The notes under the pieces: generated by a model | Databases searched by the model: none | Told to the model about the DNA's origin: nothing | What the model saw: the letters and a program-made list of their open reading frames with translations, nothing else | Shown here: in pieces, positions 8,673 through 17,525 of the stretch | How the letters are laid out: each line of letters begins with the position of its first letter | How positions within the stretch are numbered: position 1 is the stretch's first letter | Assembly (NCBI RefSeq): GCF_008326425.1 | Contig: NZ_AP018929.1 | Location: 2,308,875-2,372,874, forward strand | Direction: 5' to 3' | Length of the DNA: 64,000 nt | From: Sulfuracidifex tepidarius | Lineage (GTDB): Archaea; Thermoproteota; Thermoprotei_A; Sulfolobales; Sulfolobaceae | Translations under genes and position numbers: made by a program

Positions 8673-9682
8673 TGAGGGCAGCGGTCTTCCACGAAGAGGG
8701 AAAACCGTTATCACTGGAGGAAGTACCATACCCAGAGAGAAAGGAAGGAGAGGTCATACTCAAGGTTAGGGCTGCGGGACTCTGTCACGGAGATGTCCAC
8801 TTGGTACTAGGAGAGTGGAGCGGAGACCTTCAGATCTCCCCTCCCGTGATTTTAGGCCACGAGATAGTTGGAGACGTGGTTGAGGGAGGAAAGAAGTTCA
8901 AGGACGGAGACCGAGTCATTCTGTACAGCAGTATAGGCTGTGGTAAATGTAAGTATTGCCTCTCAGGTAAACCGCAATTCTGTGAAAGAGTAAGCGTCGT
9001 TGGAGTCCAAAGGAACGGCGGATTTGCAGAATACGTTTCAGTCCCAGAGGACTATCTATTCAAAGTTGATGGAGACCCTATTCACCTAGCTCCGTTAGCT
9101 GATGCAGGTATCACTGCATACAGCGCTGTTAAGGGGATTAAGAGGGGCGATTCTGTGGCTGTAATAGGAACCGGAGCGGTTGCTATGATCGCGTCCCAGA
9201 TGTTGAAAAGTAATGGAGCTGACGTCATAATGGGTGGGAGGAACCCATCCAAGTTAGCCAAAGCCGAGGAGATGGGTATACCCACCGTAATGATGAAGAG
9301 AAAAGACAACATGAACATGTCACAAACCTTGTTTTCCTACAGTCAAAAGAAATTCGATTACGTACTCGATTTCGTCGGATCACAGTCCACCCTTCAGGAC
9401 TCAATGTGGTTGCTTTCAAGAGAAGGAGAGCTTAGAATAGTCGGAGAATTCGGAGGCTACCTGAACGTTCCAGAACAGCTGATAGTACTGAGGGGATTGA
9501 AAGTTAAGGGCGTCCTTTACGGGAGCTTTGAGGATATGAATGGGATCATCAAGTCGTACCAAGAAGGGAAGTTCAATACAATGCCTGTACCTTACAAGCT
9601 TGAAGAAATAAATGATGCAATAAACGACTTAATAGAAGACAAAATCATAGGAAGGGCAGTGATTACTCCTTCCTCTGACTAG
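8672..9682 (+). CDS. Zinc-dependent alcohol dehydrogenase family protein
   Basis: A medium-chain dehydrogenase/reductase of about 336 residues that oxidises alcohols or reduces aldehydes with NAD(P). Counting from the upstream in-frame ATG at 8666, catalytic zinc ligands are Cys40 and His65 in the GHE motif; the structural zinc loop has Cys92, Cys95, Cys98 and Cys106. The coenzyme-binding Rossmann motif is VIGTGAVAM. The ATG at 8672 overlaps the stop codon of the preceding GS-like gene (TAATG) and gives the normal MRAAVF start; it is preferred over 8666. Close coupling with the GS-like gene suggests a shared pathway, for example amine or amino-alcohol metabolism (inference). The 3' end overlaps L13e by 20 bp. 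Confidence 0.88.
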   Translation: MRAAVFHEEGKPLSLEEVPYPERKEGEVILKVRAAGLCHGDVHLVLGEWSGDLQISPPVILGHEIVGDVVEGGKKFKDGDRVILYSSIGCGKCKYCLSGKPQFCERVSVVGVQRNGGFAEYVSVPEDYLFKVDGDPIHLAPLADAGITAYSAVKGIKRGDSVAVIGTGAVAMIASQMLKSNGADVIMGGRNPSKLAKAEEMGIPTVMMKRKDNMNMSQTLFSYSQKKFDYVLDFVGSQSTLQDSMWLLSREGELRIVGEFGGYLNVPEQLIVLRGLKVKGVLYGSFEDMNGIIKSYQEGKFNTMPVPYKLEEINDAINDLIEDKIIGRAVITPSSD

Positions 9683-9965
9683 CCTTCTTCTTTTCAGCCT
9701 TTCTCTTGTTCTTCTCCATCTTTTTCTTCTTAGCTTGTTCTAGCTTCTCCTTACCTTCTTCCTTTATTTTCTTCAAGGCCTCTACGTTCACATCATATAC
9801 TGATTTCCTCTTTATATCGACGTTAACATTGAGCGTCCTAACTTCGCTCTTAGTCAAACCCGCTTTAGCCAACTCTCCTAGACTAAATCCTCTTCCCTTC
9901 TTCTCCTTATCTACCCTATTAGGGTTCTCAAAATGGTAATAAGGCCTCTTTACTATAGGCTCCAT
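9663..9965 (-). CDS. rpl13e: 50S ribosomal protein L13e
   Basis: A 100-residue, very basic ribosomal protein of the large subunit, present in crenarchaea and eukaryotes but not in euryarchaea. The recognisable core is RGFSLGELAKAGLTKSEVR (residues 25-43) followed by a short conserved RKSVYDVNVEALK region; the last 35 residues are an almost pure Lys/Glu/Arg/Ala helix. Length fits crenarchaeal L13e. It is a marker for a crenarchaeal genome. Convergent with the alcohol dehydrogenase, sharing 20 bp at the 3' ends. Confidence 0.88.
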   Translation of the reverse strand: MEPIVKRPYYHFENPNRVDKEKKGRGFSLGELAKAGLTKSEVRTLNVNVDIKRKSVYDVNVEALKKIKEEGKEKLEQAKKKKMEKNKRKAEKKKASQRKE

Positions 9966-10363
9966 ATCTGATCAATAGTCCTCTGCTTCCTCTGTAATAA
10001 AAATCTGACTTCTCTTTATGTCCCATAGAATCAAAAACGCACACGTATGCATCATGTAATGCACAAGCTTCTCTTAGAATGGCTTGACCATAGTCTTACG
10101 TATAGTGTCCCTTGCCTTATTTTAAGGCGTTATTATACCGAGGTCCAAAAGCTTCATGTGTTTGACGAAAACCCTACTTACGGTTTTCTGAAATACTAAA
10201 GATAATATCTCTTTATAATATATTTTTATTTATGTGTGTAAATATAGATATTGCATATGACTAGAGAGGTAAGAAGGGGAAATCATGAAAAATATGGAAA
10301 AAATAAAGGACGTTACGTAAATTTTCACACTCAAAAATTGTACTATGTCTCCCCCTTTGTCAC
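9966..10363. other. Intergenic region, 398 bp
   Basis: Upstream of L13e and downstream of the GH15 gene. It holds L13e's promoter region, an AT-rich block at 10200-10256, and a possible 36-codon plus-strand frame (10257-10367). I see no RNA gene or repeat in it. Confidence 0.5.
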
Positions 10364-10367
10364 CTAA
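10257..10367 (+). CDS. Possible 36-aa basic peptide
   Basis: An ATG-initiated frame of 36 codons encoding a Lys/Arg/Tyr-rich peptide (begins MTREVRRGNHEKYG, ends SPFVT). A TATA-like tttataatat lies about 40 nt upstream. It overlaps the stop end of the convergent GH15 gene by 4 bp, a habit of real genes in this window. No family is recognised; it may be chance. Confidence 0.25.
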   Translation: MTREVRRGNHEKYGKNKGRYVNFHTQKLYYVSPFVT

Positions 10368-12049
10368 ATCTTAGATTTTCCATTTATCTCTTCAATAGCA
10401 AGCAAAATTTGTGCATGAGTGAAAACTTGTGGATAATTTCCTGTATATTCCATTTTATCTACATCGATATGCTCACCAATCAGATACAGATTACTAGAAG
10501 GCCGAGTCAAGTTCTTTATCAGCTTAATTGCTTCCTCTTCCCTCCCTAGTCTAGCGTATATTCTGGCCAACCAAACGTTAGCTAATGTAAAAGGATGAAC
10601 TGCCTCACCCATGAAGTCTTTCCTATACCTCTTCACGAATCCGTTCTTAAGGAGATCAGTCTCAACTTTCCTTAAGGTATTCATGAAAACTGGGTCTCTT
10701 ACATCAACGAAGCCGTAAATTGGCAAGGTAAGGAGATTAGCGTCAACTTCTTCTGATCCGGCATATCTTACGAAATAACTATCTTTCACGCAGTTCTCAA
10801 TTATCCATTGTCTCAACTTTTCCTTGCTGGAAGTCGACACTTTCTTTCCTATTTCTTTCCCCATCTTCTCTATTCTGTCTAAGGCTATCCACATCATGAC
10901 TTTCGAATGAGTGTAATGTTGTGGCCTTCCCCTGTCCTCCCATATCCCGGCGTCTTTCAATTTCCAATTCTTTGAGACCCATTCATGAATATACTCCAGT
11001 TTAACCCAATTTTCCCTCAAGAACTCGGCGTCTCCCGTTTTCAGATAATATTGATAAACAGCTTCCACAAAGAAACCCTCTATGTCTAGTTGAACCTGAG
11101 AAGCCGCACCGTTTCCGACCCTCACTGGTTTAGACCCTTTAAACCCGGATAACCACTTAATTTCCCTTTCTGGTGGAGGGTCTCCTCCGTCCACAGTATA
11201 GAGAGGATGAAGGAAGGGTTTCGAGGAGAAAGTCATTGACCCTAAGAGGAAATTGATTATTCTCCTCGATTCAACTATATACCCGGTTGAAAGTAGGGCC
11301 TCCGAAACCATGGAGGAGTCCCTAACCCATGTATATCTGTAATCCCAGTTCCTTCCCCCACCCTCAATCTCAGGCAGGGAAGTGGTAGGAGCAGCGATAG
11401 AAGCTCCAGTGGGGGAGTATATTGAACTCAGAAGTACCATCAAACTTACTTCCCTTATCCTGTCAGTTTCATCTGTACCTTTGAAAGGAACCTTCCTTTC
11501 CCAGTAGTTGAGAGTAGCTCTAAGCGACTTCTCAGCTTTCCTTTCTATCCTCTTTTTGAAAGGACCGTAATCTCGAGCTGTAGAATAGATTAGATATAAC
11601 GTTGCTCCAGGCGGGGATATGACGTGCAAGTTGGGGGTCAAAGCTAAGCATTCCCTAGACTTTGGGTTCATGAACCTCACTCCTTCCTCATGTTCCTCCA
11701 CTATAGGCTTGTAAAGCCCGTAATGGAACATAGGCTTAACTTTCACCTTCAAAGGAATGGTTGTCCTCACGACCCTCACCAGCGACCTCTCTCCAATGGG
11801 CATTACATCCATGATCTCAGCCTCTCCTTGACCACACCGAAATTTAGTTGATAACACGTTAGCGTTCACGTAAGAGACTGAGACGTCACACTCGTCTTCG
11901 GGGAATATAGAAAACTCTCCTCCTTCGTCGTCTAGGAGCTTGCCAAATATCGAGGGGGAATCGAATCTAGGGAAAACCAACCATACCACTGATCCATTAT
12001 CTATTAAGGCACTCGTTAAGCCGTTACTTATAAACCCTAAAGGTCTCAT
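10364..12049 (-). CDS. GH15 glucoamylase/trehalase-type glycoside hydrolase
   Basis: A glycoside hydrolase family 15 protein of about 561 residues: an N-terminal beta-sandwich (starts MRPLGFISNG and continues through WLVFPRFDSPS) and a C-terminal (alpha/alpha)6 barrel with the substrate-binding RNWDYRYTWVRD motif and the WEDRGRPQHYTHSK segment carrying a probable catalytic Glu. Archaeal GH15 proteins of this length hydrolyse maltooligosaccharides or trehalose; both activities exist in Sulfolobus and cannot be separated here. No signal peptide, so cytoplasmic. The start at 12049 is preferred over 12088 because a TATA (ttataaaag) lies about 24 nt upstream and the conserved N-terminus begins there. 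Confidence 0.87.
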   Translation of the reverse strand: MRPLGFISNGLTSALIDNGSVVWLVFPRFDSPSIFGKLLDDEGGEFSIFPEDECDVSVSYVNANVLSTKFRCGQGEAEIMDVMPIGERSLVRVVRTTIPLKVKVKPMFHYGLYKPIVEEHEEGVRFMNPKSRECLALTPNLHVISPPGATLYLIYSTARDYGPFKKRIERKAEKSLRATLNYWERKVPFKGTDETDRIREVSLMVLLSSIYSPTGASIAAPTTSLPEIEGGGRNWDYRYTWVRDSSMVSEALLSTGYIVESRRIINFLLGSMTFSSKPFLHPLYTVDGGDPPPEREIKWLSGFKGSKPVRVGNGAASQVQLDIEGFFVEAVYQYYLKTGDAEFLRENWVKLEYIHEWVSKNWKLKDAGIWEDRGRPQHYTHSKVMMWIALDRIEKMGKEIGKKVSTSSKEKLRQWIIENCVKDSYFVRYAGSEEVDANLLTLPIYGFVDVRDPVFMNTLRKVETDLLKNGFVKRYRKDFMGEAVHPFTLANVWLARIYARLGREEEAIKLIKNLTRPSSNLYLIGEHIDVDKMEYTGNYPQVFTHAQILLAIEEINGKSKI

Positions 12050-12068
12050 ACTGATTATTACGCCATAA

Positions 12069-12078
12069 TTATAAAAGA
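12069..12078 (-). promoter_or_regulatory. TATA box for GH15 gene
   Basis: On the minus strand ctttta-taatt is centred about 24 nt upstream of the ATG at 12049, which fits a leaderless mRNA and argues against the upstream ATG at 12088. Confidence 0.4.
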
Positions 12079-12367
12079 TGTTTCGCATCTCAGTTCAATT
12101 AAGTATGAGAAAAGATCTCAACATAGGGCAAAAATGATTCTTGCAATGATCTATGAAAATAATCCTAATAATTAAGTATATAGTAATTAGTTTACTTATC
12201 TGGCTCTTTATTTCAAGTTAGTTAAATTAATTAAAACAACTGTGCCCATCCAGATCATAATCACTGTTTTTTCAATTAACTTATCTATTTGTTCTAAATG
12301 AATAAAAGTGTTTTAAAAAATTTAGTAAGAAAAAATATTAGTATTTTTTGAACATTATAGTATACAA

Positions 12368-12375
12368 TTTAAATA
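12368..12375 (+). promoter_or_regulatory. TATA box for membrane polyferredoxin gene
   Basis: A consensus TTTAAATA is centred 28 nt upstream of the ATG at 12399. It decides the start: the in-frame TTG at 12348 would lie upstream of the promoter. Confidence 0.6.
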
Positions 12376-12398
12376 CTTCATTTATCATTACGTTTATT

Positions 12399-14345
12399 AT
12401 GGATTATCTCCAGTTAGCCATAATTATATATATTGCAGGAATGATGTTCACTGACCTTTTTCTCCTATATTTGCTGTACAGAAGCTCAAACGCATCTAGA
12501 AGAGCTGTTCTCTTCACTTCTTCCATATTCTTCTATATGTCAGCTGAAGCTATAGACATAGGATACATACTCTTTCAACACGGCTCAGTCCTTGTTGAGC
12601 CTATTAGCCTCATGCTAGCGTCGATTCCAATATTCCTTTCCTTGGCAGTGAAAGACAAGGGTTTCTGGAAAGAGGACTGGGTATCTTCTACTTTCCTAGC
12701 ATTAACCTTGGTGATAGACGAGCTGGCAATGGGGTACTCTTACTCTGCAGCCTTCGGGCCTCACATGAATCCTTTAGTTTCAGCCGTTAGTAACCCAGCG
12801 TTCGGAATAATGATGCTCATTGACGCTTCCTTCTTCCTGACAATGAGCAGGCATAACATCAACGTGAAGGAGGTCTCGTTATTCACATTCGCTGTCTCAA
12901 TGGCGTTCATGCCAAACATTTTCAGAACTTTCGAGTCTTCAATTCAGCTAGTTGGTGCTGTTCTTTCTTCTATAATAATGATAGTGAATATAGTGACATT
13001 ATACCTCCTACAAATGAGGAGGATCTCTCTGAACGCACAGGTCCTATCATTATCTTTAGCTGGTTTCGATTTCATCATGATGTTAGGTCTTTCAATTTTC
13101 GCCTCATCCTCGGATCTAACTTTCCTGTCGTTATCGATGATAGCTTCAATGGTTTGGTACTTTGTTCTTATTTTCTATAGGTTTTCAGATAAAAAGATCA
13201 CTTATGGACTTAAGATCCCTATCCTTTTCGTCTTCCTTATTAACATGGCAGAACTCACCATGGGTTTCGGAGACAGCGTGATGGGGTTCAACATAACTAA
13301 TGATATTTTCTCCGCTCATATGATGAATCATGGTAGCTCTATGATGAGGAGCCCCCACACGAATCCGTTCTGGTGGATTTTCCCCATGAACCCACTATCA
13401 ATGACTTTAATGAGCTTCCATTCCGTTTTGATGGTTTCACATAATCTACTGTTGTCATCTTTCTGGGGTTCATACATTTTAGTCATGATGACTACTATGA
13501 TGCCGTTCTACGTCTTGATGATGGGGGCCGAAATGCTCTTCCTAGTCTATGAAAGATACAAGAGATCCAGACCTTCGTGTGTAAAGAGATGGGCTTTAGC
13601 TATAATTGTGGCTATGCCTATCTTCGTATGGCTAATTCCGTATTATACCAACTTTTACATTTTCGGTATGAGCGGAATGCTTGTCCCCGTAACTCTCTTG
13701 GGCTTCTCGTTGTCCATGATCGCGATTTCTGTGGCTTCAATCATCTTCGGAAGAAGAGCATTCTGTAATACCATGTGCATGTCAGCCCACATGTGGACTA
13801 ACGTATATTACGATCAGTTCAAGGCTAAGAAGTCCTCAAAGTTCTGGGAATACTTCAGGTGGGTTCCCCTAGCTGTAATGATAGGTTTCTTCTCCTATTG
13901 GGTCGCAGGAGAGATGGGAATTGTTCAGTTCCTAAAGCTTGGAAGCTCTATACTAAATCCTCTGGATCTTTTCGGAATGTTCACCCTAAATTACGTCTGG
14001 TGGTTCTTCTTCTTCATGACCCCGGTTTTCGGGACTTACTCATGTGCAAGACAAGGATGGTGTGGGTATGGAACTTTCACCGGACTCTTCAACAAGGTCA
14101 TCTTCAAGGTGAAGTCTAAGGATGTGGAAGTGTGCAGGTCTTGCAATAGCGTCTCATGTGAATCTTCATGTCCTTCCAAGATAGATATCAGGAAAGACGT
14201 GTTGAGCAAAGGGTTCTCAAACAGAATTTCCTGTGTAGGATGCGGTGACTGTATTGAGGCTTGTCCCTTCAACAACCTCTACATACAAGATATCAGGAAC
14301 GTGTTTAGAAAGCAACCTAACAATGGAGTTAGGGGCACTACATGA
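12399..14345 (+). CDS. Membrane polyferredoxin with Met/His-rich segment
   Basis: A protein of about 648 residues: a long polytopic membrane part (roughly a dozen segments) then a C-terminal NosR/NapH/CcoG-like module. Near residue 455 a CNTMCMSAH motif follows a transmembrane helix; near 549-555 two more Cys occur (CARQGWCGYG); the tail carries CRSCNSVSCESSCP and a classic CVGCGDCIEACP, so probably two [4Fe-4S] clusters on the cytoplasmic side. A central stretch near residues 304-325 is unusually rich in Met and His (AHMMNHGSSMMRSPH), suggestive of metal, perhaps copper, handling. Transmembrane electron transfer to a metalloprotein is a reasonable inference. Stands alone with its own TATA. 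Confidence 0.75.
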   Translation: MDYLQLAIIIYIAGMMFTDLFLLYLLYRSSNASRRAVLFTSSIFFYMSAEAIDIGYILFQHGSVLVEPISLMLASIPIFLSLAVKDKGFWKEDWVSSTFLALTLVIDELAMGYSYSAAFGPHMNPLVSAVSNPAFGIMMLIDASFFLTMSRHNINVKEVSLFTFAVSMAFMPNIFRTFESSIQLVGAVLSSIIMIVNIVTLYLLQMRRISLNAQVLSLSLAGFDFIMMLGLSIFASSSDLTFLSLSMIASMVWYFVLIFYRFSDKKITYGLKIPILFVFLINMAELTMGFGDSVMGFNITNDIFSAHMMNHGSSMMRSPHTNPFWWIFPMNPLSMTLMSFHSVLMVSHNLLLSSFWGSYILVMMTTMMPFYVLMMGAEMLFLVYERYKRSRPSCVKRWALAIIVAMPIFVWLIPYYTNFYIFGMSGMLVPVTLLGFSLSMIAISVASIIFGRRAFCNTMCMSAHMWTNVYYDQFKAKKSSKFWEYFRWVPLAVMIGFFSYWVAGEMGIVQFLKLGSSILNPLDLFGMFTLNYVWWFFFFMTPVFGTYSCARQGWCGYGTFTGLFNKVIFKVKSKDVEVCRSCNSVSCESSCPSKIDIRKDVLSKGFSNRISCVGCGDCIEACPFNNLYIQDIRNVFRKQPNNGVRGTT

Positions 14346-14372
14346 AGAAAGAAGTTTCTTGCCGAAAATAAG

Positions 14373-14388
14373 TTTTTTATATTTTTTC
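14373..14388 (+). terminator. Oligo-T terminator
   Basis: Two runs of six T residues (14373-14378 and 14383-14388) begin 28 nt after the polyferredoxin stop codon, a typical archaeal intrinsic termination signal. Confidence 0.5.
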
Positions 14389-14477
14389 TCTATACATAAA
14401 GAATAGTAAATTTTTAGAATAAAGTATTCAGAAGCTTCTCTTCAGAAGCCCGAGATATCCGTTGATTTTCATTTTAC

Positions 14478-15155
14478 TCACTTATTCCCAGGATCATTTT
14501 GAGTTAACTCGATGACCTCTGAAGCATCCTGAATCCTGAAAGCCTGAGGGACGAACCCTCCTTGATCGATGAAGGGAACGTACTCTATCGAATCTCTAGT
14601 CTTGACCTCTACACCTTGAAGCTTGAAGAGGGATCTTGGGTCTTCCACGTCGTCCTTCCATACGTGTATGTGAAAACCCCTTTTGGTGGTTATCACCAGC
14701 CTGGACTTTATTCCGCTTAGTTGGGTCAACAAGCCCTTTTCCTTAGAGTCTATATCTATCATGAAAATTCTGAAGTCTATGTTCTTTGGCATCTCAGAGT
14801 GGTATATTTTCATCACGTCGGCTTTCTCACCGCACATGTCCACATATCTGGACGCGGTCTTTCTGGAGGTCTTAACGAAATTCACCGGGTTCAAGACGAA
14901 CATTATCTTAACCCATTCCTTCTTGACAGGATAACCCTTCACCGTGAAGACTTCGCTCCTCTCCCTTATAGCCTTCATTATTTCCGTAGCCCTCTTAGGG
15001 TTGACTTCGATTATTCTGAAAAGTACTTTATCGACGCTTGTACCAAGTTCTTCCTTCGCTTCCTTATCCCTTGATATCAAGTATAACAAGTAATACTCTT
15101 CATCGTTCAGTTTCGGAAGGTAGTTGAAGAAATCGTCTAATGAAATGGGTTCCAT
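14478..15155 (-). CDS. Stand-alone PrimPol/AEP-like protein
   Basis: A 225-residue protein, cytoplasmic. Residues 85-205 carry three features of archaeo-eukaryotic primase catalytic domains in order: a DxD at D134-I-D136 after a hydrophobic strand (FRIFMIDID), a TTKRGFHIHVW strand with His162/His164 like the sGRGxH motif, and GVEVKTRDSIEYVPF (181-195) like the third motif of PrimPol domains. The N-terminal 80 residues are helical. It is not the replicative PriS, which is larger with zinc ligands. No plasmid or transposon genes surround it. Assignment comes from motif reading only; a nuclease or a noncatalytic relative is possible. Confidence 0.55.
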   Translation of the reverse strand: MEPISLDDFFNYLPKLNDEEYYLLYLISRDKEAKEELGTSVDKVLFRIIEVNPKRATEIMKAIRERSEVFTVKGYPVKKEWVKIMFVLNPVNFVKTSRKTASRYVDMCGEKADVMKIYHSEMPKNIDFRIFMIDIDSKEKGLLTQLSGIKSRLVITTKRGFHIHVWKDDVEDPRSLFKLQGVEVKTRDSIEYVPFIDQGGFVPQAFRIQDASEVIELTQNDPGNK

Positions 15156-15482
15156 ATATGGTTTAAGCTCTCTAGTAAATAACTGTAAGAAATATTTAGT
15201 CTACCTCATTCTCAGAGAACACCTTATTTCTCCCCTCGTCATTCTCTTATATTCTCTTTTTTTCAGAAAATATCTAATTAGTATAAAAGTCAAAACTAGA
15301 TAGTCCTTTCGGTTGAGATATTTCCTGCGCGTCTATGTCGGCTCTATTCCTTTTAGAACTGACCTTAAGCTCTAAAGAAGGACGGACTAAACTTTTAACA
15401 TTTTTTATTAATTACGAATCAAAAGAATTCAACTTTAAACTATAGTAGAAATATTTAAAGATTCTCACTGAGATATGATGTT
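15156..15482. other. Divergent intergenic region, 327 bp
   Basis: Between the PrimPol-like gene and the flavoprotein gene. It carries a tataaaag at about 15279-15286 that could start a further plus-strand transcript, and the TATA box of the flavoprotein at 15451-15460. No open frame of note or clear RNA structure is seen. Confidence 0.5.
15451..15460 (+). promoter_or_regulatory. TATA box for flavoprotein gene
   Basis: The sequence atatttaaag is centred 27 nt upstream of the ATG at 15483, supporting a leaderless transcript and that start. Confidence 0.6.
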
Positions 15483-16451
15483 ATGAAAGTCGTAATAATA
15501 GGCGGAGGATTTGCAGGATTATCTGCTCATAAAGTTCACGATTCCCTTCTTATAGACGAGAAGGATTACTTCACTTTAACACACAAGTTGGTAGATGTCT
15601 TCAGGAGTGGAAACCCTGATGTCGCCAAGATACCTTATCAGGGAAAGGCAATGAAGAGCAGAGTTAGGAATGTAGACTTCAGGAGAAAGAAAGTGATAAC
15701 TGACTCCGGATCGTTCGACTACGACAAGCTCCTGATCGCTTGCGGATATTCACAGAAGGTGATTCCGAACACGTACAAGATAGAGAACGTAGAAGACGCC
15801 CTAAACCTTCACCAAAAAGTCCTAGGAGCTAAAAGCGTCACAATACTTGGAGGCGGACTTCTAGGAGTGGAGTTGGCTAGCGTTTCTAGGGAGATGGGAA
15901 AAGAGGTCTATCTAGTGGAGGGAAGTGATAGGCTGTTGAATTTTATGACAAGGGAGTCTTCAGATTTCGCACTGAGGGAGCTAAGGGAAATGGGAGTTCA
16001 CGTAATTTTAAAAGAAAAGGTCGAAGGAATAGAGAAGAACAAGGTCAAGACAAATAACATGGAAATAGAGAGCGATGTTGTAGTCTCGTCTATAGGTTTC
16101 AAGGGACCTTCACTGATACAAGAGCTTGGTTTAACTAACACGAACGGAAGGATGGTTGTAGATGAATACTTGCGTTCGGTTGATTACGACGACGTCTTCG
16201 GTGCAGGAGACTCTGCTACCATGAAGAAGTTCGTTCCTATGTCTGCACAAGTAGCAGTACAAGCTGGCAACGTTGCGATGAGGAACATGATTGGGGCATC
16301 TGAGGAACCATTTCAGTATAAGCAATATGCTGTCATAGCTAAAGTGAACGGAAAATACTTCGGAGACCTAATGGGTAGATTCGTGAAGGGAAGGCTAGCG
16401 GAGATAGCGGAAAAAATGGGTATCACAAAAACTGTAATGCTAGTAAAGTAA
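15483..16451 (+). CDS. NDH-2-like FAD/NAD-linked oxidoreductase
   Basis: A 322-residue pyridine nucleotide-disulfide oxidoreductase-fold protein. The FAD dinucleotide motif GGGFAG is at residues 7-12, the NAD(P) motif ILGGGLLGVELA lies near 120-131, and the second FAD contact GAGDSA is near residue 240. There is no CxxxxC redox disulfide, which excludes lipoamide or thioredoxin reductases and favours a type II NADH:quinone dehydrogenase or a sulfide:quinone-like enzyme. It lacks the long C-terminal membrane anchor of full NDH-2 and is shorter than most, so the acceptor is uncertain. Monocistronic, followed by an 8-T terminator. Confidence 0.75.
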   Translation: MKVVIIGGGFAGLSAHKVHDSLLIDEKDYFTLTHKLVDVFRSGNPDVAKIPYQGKAMKSRVRNVDFRRKKVITDSGSFDYDKLLIACGYSQKVIPNTYKIENVEDALNLHQKVLGAKSVTILGGGLLGVELASVSREMGKEVYLVEGSDRLLNFMTRESSDFALRELREMGVHVILKEKVEGIEKNKVKTNNMEIESDVVVSSIGFKGPSLIQELGLTNTNGRMVVDEYLRSVDYDDVFGAGDSATMKKFVPMSAQVAVQAGNVAMRNMIGASEEPFQYKQYAVIAKVNGKYFGDLMGRFVKGRLAEIAEKMGITKTVMLVK

Positions 16452-16453
16452 AG

Positions 16454-16461
16454 TTTTTTTT
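16454..16461 (+). terminator. 8-T terminator
   Basis: A run of eight T residues starts two bases after the flavoprotein stop codon and is followed by a second T-rich stretch, a strong archaeal termination signal. Confidence 0.6.
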
Positions 16462-16555
16462 CAATATAATTTTTTATTACCTGACAGCGGAAGCTATCGT
16501 TAAGCTTATTCGAATGTAATACCTTTAAGCTTGAAGAAAAAATACTACGAAAAGA

Positions 16556-16564
16556 CTTTAAAAC
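16556..16564 (+). promoter_or_regulatory. TATA box for surface-protein gene
   Basis: The sequence ctttaaaac is centred 26 nt upstream of the ATG at 16586, as expected for a leaderless mRNA. Confidence 0.55.
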
Positions 16565-16585
16565 GATCAACTTTTCTTCTCAAGC

Positions 16586-17359
16586 ATGGAGAAAAGCAAA
16601 CTAGTTATGAGCATTATGTTGACAGTCATTGTTATATCAGCCGTGATCTCCGCAATCTCTTTCTTAAACTTTGAAAATGCAAGGGACTCAATTATCGGAA
16701 AGACAATAGTTGTCACGCTTCCAAATGCGAACAATGAAATGCTCTCCAAGCATAATGTAAGAACTCAAGGATATCTTGTCGTATGCAACGGAACTAAGCT
16801 AATAATGAAAGAGCCTAGCACGGTTGGAGATATTCTCATTCACCTGAAAGTTGAGAATGCCTCAGGCCCACGCGCGTCAGTAGTCATGATAGCAAGTTGG
16901 GAGAACGGTTCAATGTTAGTTAAGGGCGAAGTTTATCCTTTCTGGGACTCGGGTTTAGGAGCAGAAAGCGTACTGAAAAATGGGACTATGATACCTGATC
17001 CCTTGGGTTCAGTAATCACTAATGCTACGTTAAAAGATCTACAGGAAGCAGTAGCAAACAAGGCTTGGGCATACCCTAGCAGCCAGCCTTCTTATATGGG
17101 AAGATGGATTAACTTTTCCTTCACGTATACAGTTTACAATGCCAGCGGATATCATATCTCTGAAGGAACTGATGCGTTCGCAGCAGGATCACAGTACAGC
17201 CTTTATTACACGTTTTATTATAATTCAAGTGGACCGGTTCCAGTTTCAGGGGAACCGAACCAACTGATTTACACGATGATCCAAATGACGATGAAAGAAC
17301 TTGGGCTGAACATTAATCCAAACGATGTCTACTCTCCATTGACGGGTATGTTCTATTAG
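16586..17359 (+). CDS. Membrane-anchored, glycosylation-rich surface protein
   Basis: I do not recognise the family. The 257-residue protein has an N-terminal membrane segment (about residues 6-28, after a short basic start) that can be a signal anchor. The rest is an extracellular-looking domain rich in Tyr, Ser, Asn and Gly with at least seven N-x-S/T sequons (NGT, NAS, NGS, NGT, NAT, NFS, NAS, NSS), typical of the heavily N-glycosylated surface proteins of Sulfolobales. No Cys-rich or catalytic motif is apparent. Its neighbours are a flavoprotein and a glycosyltransferase on the other strand; no operon partner. Confidence 0.65.
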   Translation: MEKSKLVMSIMLTVIVISAVISAISFLNFENARDSIIGKTIVVTLPNANNEMLSKHNVRTQGYLVVCNGTKLIMKEPSTVGDILIHLKVENASGPRASVVMIASWENGSMLVKGEVYPFWDSGLGAESVLKNGTMIPDPLGSVITNATLKDLQEAVANKAWAYPSSQPSYMGRWINFSFTYTVYNASGYHISEGTDAFAAGSQYSLYYTFYYNSSGPVPVSGEPNQLIYTMIQMTMKELGLNINPNDVYSPLTGMFY

Positions 17360-17453
17360 GCTATAACTCTAATCTCTTGAAAAATATCCTGATTGTTTTT
17401 TATTTATATATTATATTTCTAACTTATATATATTCTAACTTCCTCCATCTCGC

Positions 17454-17470
17454 AGAGCTTTCGGTGCTCT
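17454..17470. other. Small inverted repeat between convergent genes
   Basis: AGAGC and GCTCT arms separated by seven bases form a short hairpin between the surface-protein gene and the convergent glycosyltransferase. It could help termination on either strand; evidence is weak. Confidence 0.3.
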
Positions 17471-17525
17471 ATAATAAATTGAATCTAAATATTTTCTAAA
17501 ATTATAACAACTTTCCTAAAGATTC

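Noticed and set aside
15279-15350. TATA-like box followed by a possible small RNA
   Set aside because: The downstream sequence has a CTGA but no credible box C or stable stem.
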